Virus record (IMG/VR): IMGVR_UViG_3300047548_001122
Span: 124,001-188,000 of that record
Strand: one strand, 5' to 3'
DNA length: 64,000 nt
DNA from: a virus
How positions within the stretch are numbered: the stretch's first letter is position 1; each line of letters starts with the position of its first letter. Positions 8,664 to 17,505 of this stretch are shown here, piece after piece. The translations under genes and the position numbers were made by a program. The notes under the pieces were generated by a model. The model was not told the DNA's origin and searched no databases. It saw only the letters and a program-made list of their open reading frames with translations.

Positions 8664-9251
8664 ATGATAACTCTATACATAAAAACTCACAAAAAGACAG
8701 GTCTTAAATATTTTGGAAAAACTACAAAAAAAGACCCACACAAATATACTGGATCAGGTAAATACTGGTTAAGACATTTAAAAACTCATGGTAATGATGT
8801 TTATACCGAAATAGTAGGAACATTTGAAAGTTTAAAAGAATGTACAGAATTTGCAATAAATTTTTCTAGACTACACAATATAGTCGAATCTACTGAATGG
8901 GCAAATCTTAGAATGGAAAATGGAACTGACGGTGCTCCTGTAGGAAATTGTTTTTCTACTGAAACAATTAAAAAAATGAGTGAATCTAAAAAAGGAAAAA
9001 GACCTAGAGAATATTATGTAGAGATTGCTAAGAAAAATGTTGGAAGAAAACAAACAGATTATCAAAAACAAAGAGCAAGAGAAACTATGGAGTCAGCGTG
9101 GGTTGTCACTTCACCAAATGGTGTATCGATGAACATTGTTAATTTAACTAAATTTTGTCGTGAAAATAATTTAGATCAAGGAAATATGGTCAAAGTATCT
9201 AAAGGAATAATAAAAAAACACAAAGGATGGACTTGTTATAAAGTCTCCTAA
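8664..9251 (+). CDS. Putative GIY-YIG-type homing endonuclease
   Basis: The 195-residue product has YIKTHKKTGLKYFGKTT, which fits the GIY-YIG-like core of phage freestanding homing endonucleases, then YTGSGKYWLRHLKTHGN and ESTEWANL. A NUMOD3-like stretch (SESKKGKRP, near residue 110) and a C-terminal repeat (SPNGVSMNIVNLTKFCREN, GNMVKVSKGIIKKHKGW) typical of intron-encoded nuclease DNA-binding modules follow. It is inserted between gp23 and gp3. It is a paralogue of the gene at 1291 but keeps the YFG motif, so it is more likely active. Such enzymes cut a cognate site in relatives lacking the gene, so their own gene is copied in. Confidence 0.75.
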   Translation: MITLYIKTHKKTGLKYFGKTTKKDPHKYTGSGKYWLRHLKTHGNDVYTEIVGTFESLKECTEFAINFSRLHNIVESTEWANLRMENGTDGAPVGNCFSTETIKKMSESKKGKRPREYYVEIAKKNVGRKQTDYQKQRARETMESAWVVTSPNGVSMNIVNLTKFCRENNLDQGNMVKVSKGIIKKHKGWTCYKVS

Positions 9252-9277
9252 ATAGTACATAACAGAGAGAATCTTTT

Positions 9278-9805
9278 ATGACAGCCATTACTAGAAATCC
9301 TACAAATCCAAATTTTTTACAACCTAATAAGTTTATTTTAACTTTCAGTAGGTTGCCTAATATTCAATATTTTTGTCAGTCAGTTACTTTACCTGGACTG
9401 TCAATGTCTGAGATACCTCAGTTTACACCTTTTGTTGACGTATATTTACCTGGAGAAAAAGTTATATACGACTTACTAAACGTAACTTTTTTGGTAGATG
9501 AAGAAATCACAGCATGGAAAGAAGTACATGATTGGATTAGGGCAATGACTTTTCCTGAAAATTTTGATGAATATAAAAACTTACGTAATTTGAATCCAAA
9601 TAGAGCTCAGTTAAAACCACAATATTCGGATGCCAAGATTGTTGTTTTATCTTCCTCAAATAACCCAACACATGAGTTTGTTTTTTATGATGTTTTCCCA
9701 ACAAGTATAAGTACCATAATTCTTTCTACACAAGAAGATCCCAACTCTATACCTACGGCAGATGCAACCTTTAGATATTCATATTATGATATAAAAACTG
9801 TTTGA
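9278..9805 (+). CDS. 3: Tail completion and sheath stabilizer protein gp3
   Basis: The 175-residue protein begins with segments (NFLQPNKFILTFSRLPNIQY, CQSVTLPGLSMSE) that I associate with gp3 of T4-like aquatic phages, and the length is close to T4 gp3 (176). In these phages gp3 follows gp23 and precedes uvsY, exactly as here. gp3 caps the tail tube end and stabilises the sheath. The N-terminal half also resembles tube-type proteins (LPG motif and WKEVHDWIRAMTFP), which fits because gp3 has a tube-like fold. Its stop codon overlaps the -35 element of the next promoter. Confidence 0.75.
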   Translation: MTAITRNPTNPNFLQPNKFILTFSRLPNIQYFCQSVTLPGLSMSEIPQFTPFVDVYLPGEKVIYDLLNVTFLVDEEITAWKEVHDWIRAMTFPENFDEYKNLRNLNPNRAQLKPQYSDAKIVVLSSSNNPTHEFVFYDVFPTSISTIILSTQEDPNSIPTADATFRYSYYDIKTV

Positions 9806-9830
9806 CATTATTTTTTAATTATTGTATAAT
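9802..9830 (+). promoter_or_regulatory. Consensus sigma70-type promoter for the uvsY operon
   Basis: TTGACA (9802-9807) and TATAAT (9825-9830) are both perfect and separated by 17 bases. AGGAGG and the uvsY ATG follow within 18 bases. It would be read by unmodified host RNA polymerase early in infection. Confidence 0.9.
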
Positions 9831-9847
9831 GTGACTAGGAGGATATA

Positions 9848-10282
9848 ATGAAACAAGTTGATGAATTATTGGAAATGTGGCGGCAAGATTGTGATATTGA
9901 TCGCACTGAACCAGACAAAGAAATATTAAACATTCCCAAATTACACAGTAAATATTTGAATGTTTTATCGAGACATAGATTGTTGTCAAAGGATGCTGAG
10001 TTCAAATATAATAAAATGAAGAAGTTGAAGTGGGAATATTACACGGGTAAATTGGATGATGACCAACTTGAAGAACATGGTTGGAAACCTTTTCCTTTCA
10101 TACTCAAATCCGACATAACTACATACTTAGACAGTGATGAGGATTTAAACAAATATTTAGCCAACAAAGCTTTACATGATGAAATCGTTGATCTCTGCAC
10201 CATAATACTCAAAGAATTAAACAGTAGAACTTTCCAATTAAGAGACTATATTAGTTGGCAAAAATTTATACAAGGTATTTAA
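9848..10282 (+). CDS. uvsY: Recombination mediator UvsY
   Basis: The 144-residue product matches UvsY (T4: 137 residues), with a helical, charged composition and the segments LHSKYLNVLSRHRLLSK and KKLKWEYYTGKLD typical of the family. UvsY helps the UvsX recombinase displace the single-strand binding protein and load on DNA. The start follows an excellent AGGAGG site and a consensus sigma70 promoter, and uvsW follows with no gap, as in T4-like phages. Confidence 0.92.
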   Translation: MKQVDELLEMWRQDCDIDRTEPDKEILNIPKLHSKYLNVLSRHRLLSKDAEFKYNKMKKLKWEYYTGKLDDDQLEEHGWKPFPFILKSDITTYLDSDEDLNKYLANKALHDEIVDLCTIILKELNSRTFQLRDYISWQKFIQGI

Positions 10283-11752
10283 TTGACTGATACTATCGTA
10301 CTTCATAAAAAGAATGAAGTTTATATACAATTTGAATGTGAACGCAGTGTAGCTCAAGAACTTTCAGAATATTTTACTTTCTTTGTTCCCGGATATCAAT
10401 TTACTCCCGCATATAAAAACAAATTGTGGGATGGAAAAATACGTCTTGCTGATCTTCGCAATCAATCTATCTACCACGGTCTTGTTCCTTACATAGAGAA
10501 GTTTTGTAAAGAGAGAGATTATAATCTAGAAGTAGATTCAGATGTGGTAAACACGGAAAATTTTTCCTTAGTTGAAGCAGTAGATTTTGTAAGAACATTG
10601 AACTTACCTTTTGAAATACGAGACTATCAATTACAGGCTTTCGTTCAAGCTATAAGAAACAAAAGAATACTTCTATTATCACCAACAGCATCAGGTAAAT
10701 CACTTATAATTTATACGATAGTAAGATACTTACAAAGTCAAGAATTCGAAAGAGGTCTATTGATTGTTCCAACAACTTCTTTAGTTGAACAAATGTATAA
10801 AGACTTTGAAAGTTATGGTTATGATTCTGATGAACATTGTCACCGCCAGTATTCAGGTAAAGAAAAACACACAAATAAATTTTTGACTATCACCACTTGG
10901 CAGTCAATCTATAAAAATGAACCTGAATACTTTGAACAGTTTGATTTTGTCATGGGTGATGAAGCACATCAGTTTAAAGCAAAATCTTTAACAACTATTT
11001 TATCTGGATGTGTCAACTCTAAATATAGAATAGGAACTACAGGTACGTTAGATGGTACTCAGACACATAGACTTGTATTAGAAGGACTATTTGGACCTGT
11101 ATATAAAGCAACTTCTACTTCAGAATTAATTAGTAGAAAAGAGTTAGCTGACTTTAGAATAAAATGTTTGATTTTAAAACACCCAGAAAATGTATGTCAA
11201 GCATCAAAGAAATGGGACTATCAAACTGAAATAGATTATATTGTATTGAATGAACAGAGAAATAAATTTATAAAAAACTTAACATTATCTTTAGAAGGAA
11301 ATACTTTACTATTGTTTCAATTTGTTGAAAAGCATGGTAAAAAACTATATGAAATTATTAAAGAGTCTGCAAAAAATAGACATGTGTTTTTCGTTTTTGG
11401 TGGCACAGATGTTGAAGTACGAGAATCAGTTAGATCAATTACTGAGAAAGAAAGAAATGCAATCATTGTTGCTTCTTACGGCACTTTCAGTACTGGCATT
11501 AATATCCGCAACCTTCATAATATTATATTCGCCTCACCTTCTAAGTCAAGGATTCGTAATTTACAATCGATAGGAAGAGGACTAAGAAAAGGAGAAAACA
11601 AAGAGGAAGCTGTGTTATTCGATATAGCAGATGATATGAGAATAGGTAAACATGCTAATTTTACCTTGAAACATTTCATAGAAAGGTGTAAAATATACGA
11701 TGACGAAAAGTTCAATTACAAATTTTACAATATAGAGTTAAAAGATGAATAA
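10283..11752 (+). CDS. uvsW: Recombination DNA-RNA helicase UvsW
   Basis: The 489-residue protein is a superfamily 2 helicase. Walker A is SPTASGKS (about residues 133-140), motif II is GDEAHQ, motif III is TTGTLDG, and the C-terminal helicase motif contains QSIGRGLRKG. The N-terminal region with FTPAYKNKLWDGKIRLAD is the small UvsW-specific DNA-binding domain. UvsW unwinds branched DNA and R-loops and switches replication from origin-dependent to recombination-dependent mode. The only start that fits is TTG, directly after the uvsY stop codon. Confidence 0.95.
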   Translation: MTDTIVLHKKNEVYIQFECERSVAQELSEYFTFFVPGYQFTPAYKNKLWDGKIRLADLRNQSIYHGLVPYIEKFCKERDYNLEVDSDVVNTENFSLVEAVDFVRTLNLPFEIRDYQLQAFVQAIRNKRILLLSPTASGKSLIIYTIVRYLQSQEFERGLLIVPTTSLVEQMYKDFESYGYDSDEHCHRQYSGKEKHTNKFLTITTWQSIYKNEPEYFEQFDFVMGDEAHQFKAKSLTTILSGCVNSKYRIGTTGTLDGTQTHRLVLEGLFGPVYKATSTSELISRKELADFRIKCLILKHPENVCQASKKWDYQTEIDYIVLNEQRNKFIKNLTLSLEGNTLLLFQFVEKHGKKLYEIIKESAKNRHVFFVFGGTDVEVRESVRSITEKERNAIIVASYGTFSTGINIRNLHNIIFASPSKSRIRNLQSIGRGLRKGENKEEAVLFDIADDMRIGKHANFTLKHFIERCKIYDDEKFNYKFYNIELKDE

Positions 11753-12155
11753 TCAACCAACAATAAAAATAGTAAGACTACAAACAGGTGAAGATATAAT
11801 TTCTTCTATTGTGGAAGATAATGATACTGATATGATTCTTTTGACTAATCCTATGAGAATGATATTGAAAAGGGTACCATCTGAAAAAGGAAGTCAATCT
11901 GTCTTTATGATGATGCCTTGGTTACCTATTGAAGTGATAAAAGAAGATTCTGCTATAATTTATAATTCGGATGTTATCACTATGTTTGATCCTAAGGATT
12001 CTTTGATTGAATATTATCAGAATATGGTAAATGAATCTGTTCTTACTATGTTACATGGTGAAGATGATACAGACTTTGAAGAAGAAGAGTACGAACTCAC
12101 TGAAGAAGAATTAGAAGAGATAGAACGGTATAAAGAAGGAAAGCTATTACATTAA
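11745..12155 (+). CDS. Conserved Sm-like small protein, unknown role
   Basis: This 136-residue protein begins KIVRLQTGEDIISSIVEDND, then LTNPMRMILKRV, a short beta-barrel-like pattern resembling Sm/Hfq-type proteins seen in T4-like aquatic phages. The last 35 residues are strongly acidic. A second protein with the same opening plan is encoded at 30597. It overlaps the uvsW stop by eight bases, so the two are probably translated together. RNA binding is only a structural guess; I cannot name a function. Confidence 0.6.
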   Translation: MNNQPTIKIVRLQTGEDIISSIVEDNDTDMILLTNPMRMILKRVPSEKGSQSVFMMMPWLPIEVIKEDSAIIYNSDVITMFDPKDSLIEYYQNMVNESVLTMLHGEDDTDFEEEEYELTEEELEEIERYKEGKLLH

Positions 12156-12223
12156 TCATCTAACGGAACACCGCCACTTTAACATGTGTCAAGCCGTTTG
12201 TCAACACTTTTACAGGCAATATT

Positions 12224-12754
12224 ATGACTAAATCGAATCATTACATCAACAACGCAGATTTCTTAGCATCATTGGTAAAATACCATGAAGAATGTGCGAT
12301 TGCTAAAAAACAAAAAACTGAAGAACCTCCTATTCCAAACTATATTGGAGAATGCTTTCTAAAAATTGCAGAACATCTTTCCAGGAAACCCAATTTTATA
12401 TCATATACTTTCCGTGATGAAATGATCTCAGATGGTGTAGAAAATTGCCTTATGTATTTCCGCAACTTTGATCCGGCAAAGAGTAATAATCCATTTGCTT
12501 ATTTTACTCAAATCATATATTATGCTTTCTTACGCCGAATCATGAAAGAGAAGAAACAGTTATATGTCAAATATAAGGCAACACAACAGTTCGGTATTCT
12601 GGATGAAGGCGAGATGTATGAAGATGAAAACGGCAACATGAAACAATTTGAACTCTACGATAATATTTCCGAATTCATACAAAACTTTGAAGAAAGTAAA
12701 CGAAAGAAAAAAGAAGGCAAAACAAAAGGAATTGATAATTTTGTGGAAGAATAA
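12224..12754 (+). CDS. 55: Late transcription sigma factor gp55
   Basis: The 176-residue product matches gp55 of T4-like phages in length and in the segments DEMISDGVENCLMYFRNFDP and NNPFAYFTQIIYYAFLRRIMKEKKQ, which correspond to a reduced sigma region 2. gp55 binds host core RNA polymerase and directs it to TATAAATA late promoters, working with the sliding clamp gp45 (encoded at 24190). Its place between uvsW and gp47 is standard. The 68-base gap upstream holds two TGTCAA direct repeats 12 bases apart. Confidence 0.93.
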   Translation: MTKSNHYINNADFLASLVKYHEECAIAKKQKTEEPPIPNYIGECFLKIAEHLSRKPNFISYTFRDEMISDGVENCLMYFRNFDPAKSNNPFAYFTQIIYYAFLRRIMKEKKQLYVKYKATQQFGILDEGEMYEDENGNMKQFELYDNISEFIQNFEESKRKKKEGKTKGIDNFVEE

Positions 12755-13356
12755 TGAACAGTCAACTACTACAAAATAATTACATTTTCATACCTAACTT
12801 TATAGAAAAAGAAAGAGCTCAAATTTTAGCTAAAAGGTTTGATACTTTTTGCCAAAAAAATAAATTGGCTGGAGATCCGCAGGCTCCGAACTCTAGTTCT
12901 TTTTATAACTATATTGAATTTGTAGAATTGTTGTGTGAAAAAACCAATCAAGTTAGTGAAATTCTAGGACAAAAAGTTTTACCTACGTATACCTATTCTA
13001 GAGTTTACAAACGAGGTGATGATTTAAAACGGCATAGAGATAGACCTGCTTGCGAAATTAGTTTGACGTTGAATCTGTTTAAACAAAAAGATTGGCCTAT
13101 TTACATACAGAAACCTAATGGTGAAGAAGTTTCAGTTGAAATGGAACAAGGTGATGCTATGATGTATTTGGGTTGCGTATCAGATCATTGGAGACATGAA
13201 ATAGATCAAGATAAGTACATACAAGTATTTCTTCATTATGTCAGAAGTAATGGACCGTATGCTTCTGCTTTTTTTGATAAACACAAACCACAACCTGTAA
13301 AATTAGAATACGAAACAGAACCAGTTAAAAGAAATAACGGATTTTTTATATTGTGA
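12754..13356 (+). CDS. 2-oxoglutarate/Fe(II)-dependent oxygenase
   Basis: The 200-residue protein fits the 2OG-Fe(II) oxygenase (prolyl-4-hydroxylase-like) superfamily. The metal ligands are visible as H94-x-D96 in LKRHRDRPACEIS and H148 in SDHWRHEI, with a double-stranded beta-helix pattern between them (SLTLNL, WPIYIQ, GDAMMYLG). Such genes are common in T4-like aquatic phages; substrates, which could be proteins or modified bases, are unknown. It begins one base into the gp55 stop codon, so it belongs to the same operon. Confidence 0.85.
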   Translation: MNSQLLQNNYIFIPNFIEKERAQILAKRFDTFCQKNKLAGDPQAPNSSSFYNYIEFVELLCEKTNQVSEILGQKVLPTYTYSRVYKRGDDLKRHRDRPACEISLTLNLFKQKDWPIYIQKPNGEEVSVEMEQGDAMMYLGCVSDHWRHEIDQDKYIQVFLHYVRSNGPYASAFFDKHKPQPVKLEYETEPVKRNNGFFIL

Positions 13357-13363
13357 TTTAAAC

Positions 13364-14434
13364 ATGAAATTATGTATACTAGGTGATACTCACTTCGGTG
13401 CTCGAGGTGATTCTTTAGACTTCCACAAATATTTCCAAAAATTTTACGACCAAATATTTTTTCCTTATTTGTTAGAGAATAATATTAAAGTCGTTGTTCA
13501 AATGGGCGATTTGTTTGATCGCCGAAAGTTTATCAATTTCAATTCACTTTACCTTTGCAGAAAATACTTTTTCGATAAACTAAGAGATCACGATATACAA
13601 CTATACGCTTTAGTTGGTAATCATGATGTTGCATTTAAAAACACACTTGAGGTAAATTCACCAAACTTATTATTAAAAGAATATGACAATGTATTTTTAA
13701 TTGAAAATTTTTCGACAGAAAAATTCGATGGTGTCGATATTGATATAGTGCCTTGGTTGTGTGCCGACAATGAAGAAGAAATCTTCCAAAAAATAAAAAA
13801 CAGTAAATCACAGATATGTTTTGGGCATTTTGAAATAGATGGTTTCGAAATGGATAGAGGCAATGTTCATCAAGGTGGGCTTGACAGAAAGACATTATTC
13901 AAGTATGATGTAGTATTAAGTGGTCATTTTCACCATAAATCGTCATCAGACAATGTTACCTATGTTGGCACTCCTTATGAAATGACCTGGTCTGATTTTG
14001 ATGACCCAAAAGGGTTTCACATTTTCGATACCGACAATCGTGAATTACAGTTCGTCAAAAACACATTTGTCATGTTCAACAAGATTGTTTATGATGATGC
14101 ACAGACAGATTTTGAATTTTGGAAAAAATACGATTACGATAAATTAAAAGATTCTTATGTAAAAGTAATCGTGTTAAACAAACAGAATCCTTTTTTATTT
14201 GAACATGTTTTAGATAATTTATATAAAGTTGGACTTAGTGATCTTTCTATAGTTGAAGATTTTAGTGAAAACATAATGGGTGATGATAGTGATATTATTG
14301 ACCAAGCTGAAGATACTATGACCATACTTTCTAAGTATATTGATAATTTAGAAATCGATATTGAATCTGATAAATTGAAAACGCTTATGAGAGAACTTTA
14401 CATTGAGGCTTTGAATACTGAGGTGTCTGACTAG
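13364..14434 (+). CDS. 47: Recombination nuclease subunit gp47 (Mre11-like)
   Basis: The 356-residue protein has the calcineurin-like phosphoesterase motifs in order: GDTHFGARG near the N-terminus, GDLFDRR, GNHD, GHFEIDGFE and SGHFHHKS. It is the nuclease partner of gp46, equivalent to Mre11/SbcD, and resects DNA ends for recombination-dependent replication. Its length is close to T4 gp47 (339). The stop codon overlaps the gp46 start by one base. Confidence 0.95.
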   Translation: MKLCILGDTHFGARGDSLDFHKYFQKFYDQIFFPYLLENNIKVVVQMGDLFDRRKFINFNSLYLCRKYFFDKLRDHDIQLYALVGNHDVAFKNTLEVNSPNLLLKEYDNVFLIENFSTEKFDGVDIDIVPWLCADNEEEIFQKIKNSKSQICFGHFEIDGFEMDRGNVHQGGLDRKTLFKYDVVLSGHFHHKSSSDNVTYVGTPYEMTWSDFDDPKGFHIFDTDNRELQFVKNTFVMFNKIVYDDAQTDFEFWKKYDYDKLKDSYVKVIVLNKQNPFLFEHVLDNLYKVGLSDLSIVEDFSENIMGDDSDIIDQAEDTMTILSKYIDNLEIDIESDKLKTLMRELYIEALNTEVSD

Positions 14435-16146
14435 TGTTACTCTTTAGAAATATAAAGTGGAAAAACCTGTTAAGCACAGGTAACAACTTCACAGAAATAA
14501 AACTAGACAATCAAAGTAATACACTTATTGTTGGTGAGAACGGTTCAGGTAAATCTACTTTACTTGATGCCTTATGCTTCGCACTTTTCGGAAAAGCATT
14601 TAGAAACATAAACAAACCAAACCTTATCAATTCAATTAACGGTAAAGATTGTGTAGTTGAAGTTACATTTGATACAAATAATAAGTCTTATAAAATTATA
14701 AGAGGTATTAAACCCAACCTTTTTGAAATTTATTGTAATAACGAGTTATTAAATCAAGAGGCTGCGTCTAGAGATTACCAAGATTATCTGGAAAGATTTA
14801 TTCTGAAGATGAATTATAAATCTTTCACGCAGATTGTGATTCTAGGTTCAGCATCATTCACACCCTTCATGCAATTGTCTGCATCTGATCGCAGATCAAT
14901 CATCGAAGATTTGTTAGACATACAGATTTTTTCTACGATGAATAATATCGTAAAAGAAAAAATTTCAAAGAACAAAGAAAACTCTACGATAAAAAAGAAT
15001 GATATTGAATTATATTCACAAGAATATAAATTAAAGAAAGAACACTTAGACAAATTAAATTTAGATACTGATGCTAAGGTGACCGAGTATGAGAATGAAA
15101 TACAAACTAATAATGATGCCTTGGAAACCTTACATGCGGAAGTTACAGGACACACAGCTAGTATTGAGGAATTACAAACTGCCGTTTCGAACAAGTTGGA
15201 CATTGAAACAAAAGTCAAAAAGATATCCAAACTTGAATCGCAGATTGAAAGCAATATCACCAAATTCAACAAAGATATCGATTTTTTCCGACATCATGAT
15301 GATTGTCCAACGTGCAGACAAACCATTGCCGTGGAGATTAAAGAAAAAGAAATCGAGTCACTTACTGGAAGAGTCGAAGAATCTAAGCAAGGCCTTACTG
15401 AACTTGAAACTAAACTCAATGAAGAACAGCAAAAACTTAATGAAATAGTGGAGAAACAAAAAGAAATACAAAGAATTCAGGTTGAAATTGCTACTAAAAA
15501 TGCTTCGATTACGGGCATAAACAAGTATATTAGTAAGTTGCAGTCTTTAATACTTGAACTTAAAAACAATAAAACCAATACACAGAAAGAAGAAGATACT
15601 TTAAAGGAGTTGAAGTCTGCACTAAACAAAATGCAGGAAGAGTTGAAAGAACTTATTGAAGAAAAAACTTATTATGAATTCGCTTCTAATCTTTTAAAAG
15701 ATACTGGTATTAAAACCAAAATTGTAAAACAGTATTTACCAATCATAAACAAATTAGTAAATAAGTATTTGGCTTCTTTAGATTTCTTTGTCAATTTTAA
15801 TTTAGATGAATCGTTTAAAGAAACAATCAAGTCAAGACACCGAGATGAATTTAGTTATCATAATTTTTCTGAAGGTGAAAAACAAAGAATTGATATGGCA
15901 CTAATGTTGACATGGAGAGCGATTGCAAAGTTGAAGAACTCTTCAAACACAAACTTGTTGATATTGGATGAAACGTTTGATTCTTCGTTAGATTCTACTG
16001 GTACAGATGAATTGATGAAACTGTTACACATGTTAGAAGGTGTAAATTTATTTGTTATCTCACATAAAGGCGATATACTACAAGATAAGTTTATAAATGT
16101 AATACGATTTGTGAAAGAGAAGAATTTTTCTAGGATGGTAAAATGA
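14434..16146 (+). CDS. 46: Recombination nuclease subunit gp46 (Rad50-like)
   Basis: The 570-residue protein is a Rad50/SbcC-type ATPase. Walker A is GENGSGKST (about residues 34-42), two coiled-coil arms flank a zinc-hook-like DDCPTCRQT, the ABC signature is NFSEGEKQRIDMALM, and Walker B is NLLILDETFDSSLD. With gp47 it forms the end-processing nuclease. The start is GTG overlapping the gp47 stop. T4 gp46 is 560 residues, so the length is normal. Confidence 0.95.
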   Translation: MLLFRNIKWKNLLSTGNNFTEIKLDNQSNTLIVGENGSGKSTLLDALCFALFGKAFRNINKPNLINSINGKDCVVEVTFDTNNKSYKIIRGIKPNLFEIYCNNELLNQEAASRDYQDYLERFILKMNYKSFTQIVILGSASFTPFMQLSASDRRSIIEDLLDIQIFSTMNNIVKEKISKNKENSTIKKNDIELYSQEYKLKKEHLDKLNLDTDAKVTEYENEIQTNNDALETLHAEVTGHTASIEELQTAVSNKLDIETKVKKISKLESQIESNITKFNKDIDFFRHHDDCPTCRQTIAVEIKEKEIESLTGRVEESKQGLTELETKLNEEQQKLNEIVEKQKEIQRIQVEIATKNASITGINKYISKLQSLILELKNNKTNTQKEEDTLKELKSALNKMQEELKELIEEKTYYEFASNLLKDTGIKTKIVKQYLPIINKLVNKYLASLDFFVNFNLDESFKETIKSRHRDEFSYHNFSEGEKQRIDMALMLTWRAIAKLKNSSNTNLLILDETFDSSLDSTGTDELMKLLHMLEGVNLFVISHKGDILQDKFINVIRFVKEKNFSRMVK

Positions 16147-16916
16147 ATTTTCAAGAATATCTAACGTGGTATAGAGATGTCGTGGATAAAGAAGTTGAGG
16201 GATGGTTTTATCCAATCGACATAATTGTTATGTATGGTATATTGAAAGAGATTCAAAGAAATATTTCAGGTGATATTTGTGAGATTGGTGTAGCTTATGG
16301 TAAAAGTGCTATTGCTATTTCCAATTTTAAAAGATCAGAAGATAATTTATATCTCTATGATATTTTTCCCGAAGAAGTTTTTTCCAAATGTTTACTTAAC
16401 ATTAAAAAGTTTGGTACAGATGATAATTTAGTTTGGAGAATAGAAGATACTACCAATCTAGAACACAGTCAAAAACTTTTTGATAAACGTTTAAGATTCC
16501 TACACATAGATGGATGCCATGAACACTCTGCCGTATTAAGTGATTTACAGTTTTTTAGTCACTACATGGTAGATCAAGGAATAATAGTGCTTGACGATTT
16601 CAATGATTACGAGTATCCTGGTGTCAACAGTGCTGCCATAGAATTTAGTTTGGCAAAATATAATGTTAAAAACTGGAGAGTGTTTGCTATTGGTGATAAT
16701 AAGGCTTACATGTGTCAAAAAAAATATGTAACTACTTATCAATCTCTGTTAGCAATGTTTATGAAAAATGCATTACAAACAATGAACGTTCCTTTTCCTT
16801 TACCTTTAGCACTTCGAGAGATGCTTGATGTAAATGTTTTAATGTGTGATTCCCGTGAAGATTGGGAATATAAAAGGATTATAGAAAATATAAATGATAA
16901 ACCTAGAATAGGATAA
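16143..16916 (+). CDS. Class I SAM-dependent methyltransferase (Methyltransf_24-like)
   Basis: The 257-residue protein contains a SAM-binding motif CEIGVAYGKSAI and a downstream RFLHIDGCHEHSAVLSDLQF plus GIIVLDDFNDYEYPGV, the pattern of Methyltransf_24/TylF-like enzymes that often methylate sugars or small molecules. The target is not evident. The C-terminal 70 residues are less typical. It overlaps gp46 by four bases and precedes the deformylase gene, so it is transcribed with recombination genes rather than with the glycan cluster. Confidence 0.75.
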   Translation: MNFQEYLTWYRDVVDKEVEGWFYPIDIIVMYGILKEIQRNISGDICEIGVAYGKSAIAISNFKRSEDNLYLYDIFPEEVFSKCLLNIKKFGTDDNLVWRIEDTTNLEHSQKLFDKRLRFLHIDGCHEHSAVLSDLQFFSHYMVDQGIIVLDDFNDYEYPGVNSAAIEFSLAKYNVKNWRVFAIGDNKAYMCQKKYVTTYQSLLAMFMKNALQTMNVPFPLPLALREMLDVNVLMCDSREDWEYKRIIENINDKPRIG

Positions 16917-16920
16917 AGTT

Positions 16921-17505
16921 ATGAGTGAAATTTTAACACTTGATACTTCCGAAGGCATAACCAAATTTAAGGAAGAAAAACCTCAACTATTAGTTGTATA
17001 TTCTGATAAGCATCCAATGTTGAATGAAGTGATGCCTGAATATACTGAACCTCTACCAAATAAAGATATGTATGATTTGGTAAAGAATATGAAAGAAACC
17101 ATGAAGATTTATGGTGGTGTAGGACTTTCAGCTAATCAGTGTGGCATAAGAAAAAGAGTTTTTGTTATGGGTACAGATCAATTTCAAATTGCATGTATCA
17201 ATCCTAAAGTCTTAGAGGTGTCTGAAGAAAAAGAAAAACAAATAGAAGGATGTTTGTCTTTCCCTGCAATGTTTATGAAAGTCGAAAGACCAAAATCAGT
17301 TTTTGCTGAATATACTGATGAGAATGGAGAAGTTCATAGAGAATGGTTTCAAGGATTAACTGCACGTTGTTTTTTACATGAAACCGATCACATGAATGGA
17401 ATAAAATATACAAAATATGTTGGTCCAGTGGCCATTCGTATGGCTCAACAAAAACAGTTGAAAAAAATTAAAACTGTTAAAAGAAGAATGAAAAATGGCG
17501 TATAG
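16921..17505 (+). CDS. def: Peptide deformylase
   Basis: All three deformylase motifs are present: GGVGLSANQ (65-73), EGCLSFP (109-115, Cys ligand) and HETDH (153-157, the metal-binding HExxH). The enzyme removes the formyl group from the N-terminal methionine of new proteins. Virus-encoded deformylases are common in T4-like aquatic phages, where they are thought to keep host or phage protein turnover going. At 194 residues it is slightly longer than bacterial enzymes, with a K/R-rich tail. It overlaps the next gene by 11 bases. Confidence 0.93.
   Translation: MSEILTLDTSEGITKFKEEKPQLLVVYSDKHPMLNEVMPEYTEPLPNKDMYDLVKNMKETMKIYGGVGLSANQCGIRKRVFVMGTDQFQIACINPKVLEVSEEKEKQIEGCLSFPAMFMKVERPKSVFAEYTDENGEVHREWFQGLTARCFLHETDHMNGIKYTKYVGPVAIRMAQQKQLKKIKTVKRRMKNGV

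Noticed and set aside
13621-13895. Minus-strand frames inside gp47
   Set aside because: All minus-strand open frames lie opposite strong + genes, lack ribosome sites and promoters, and have antisense-type composition.
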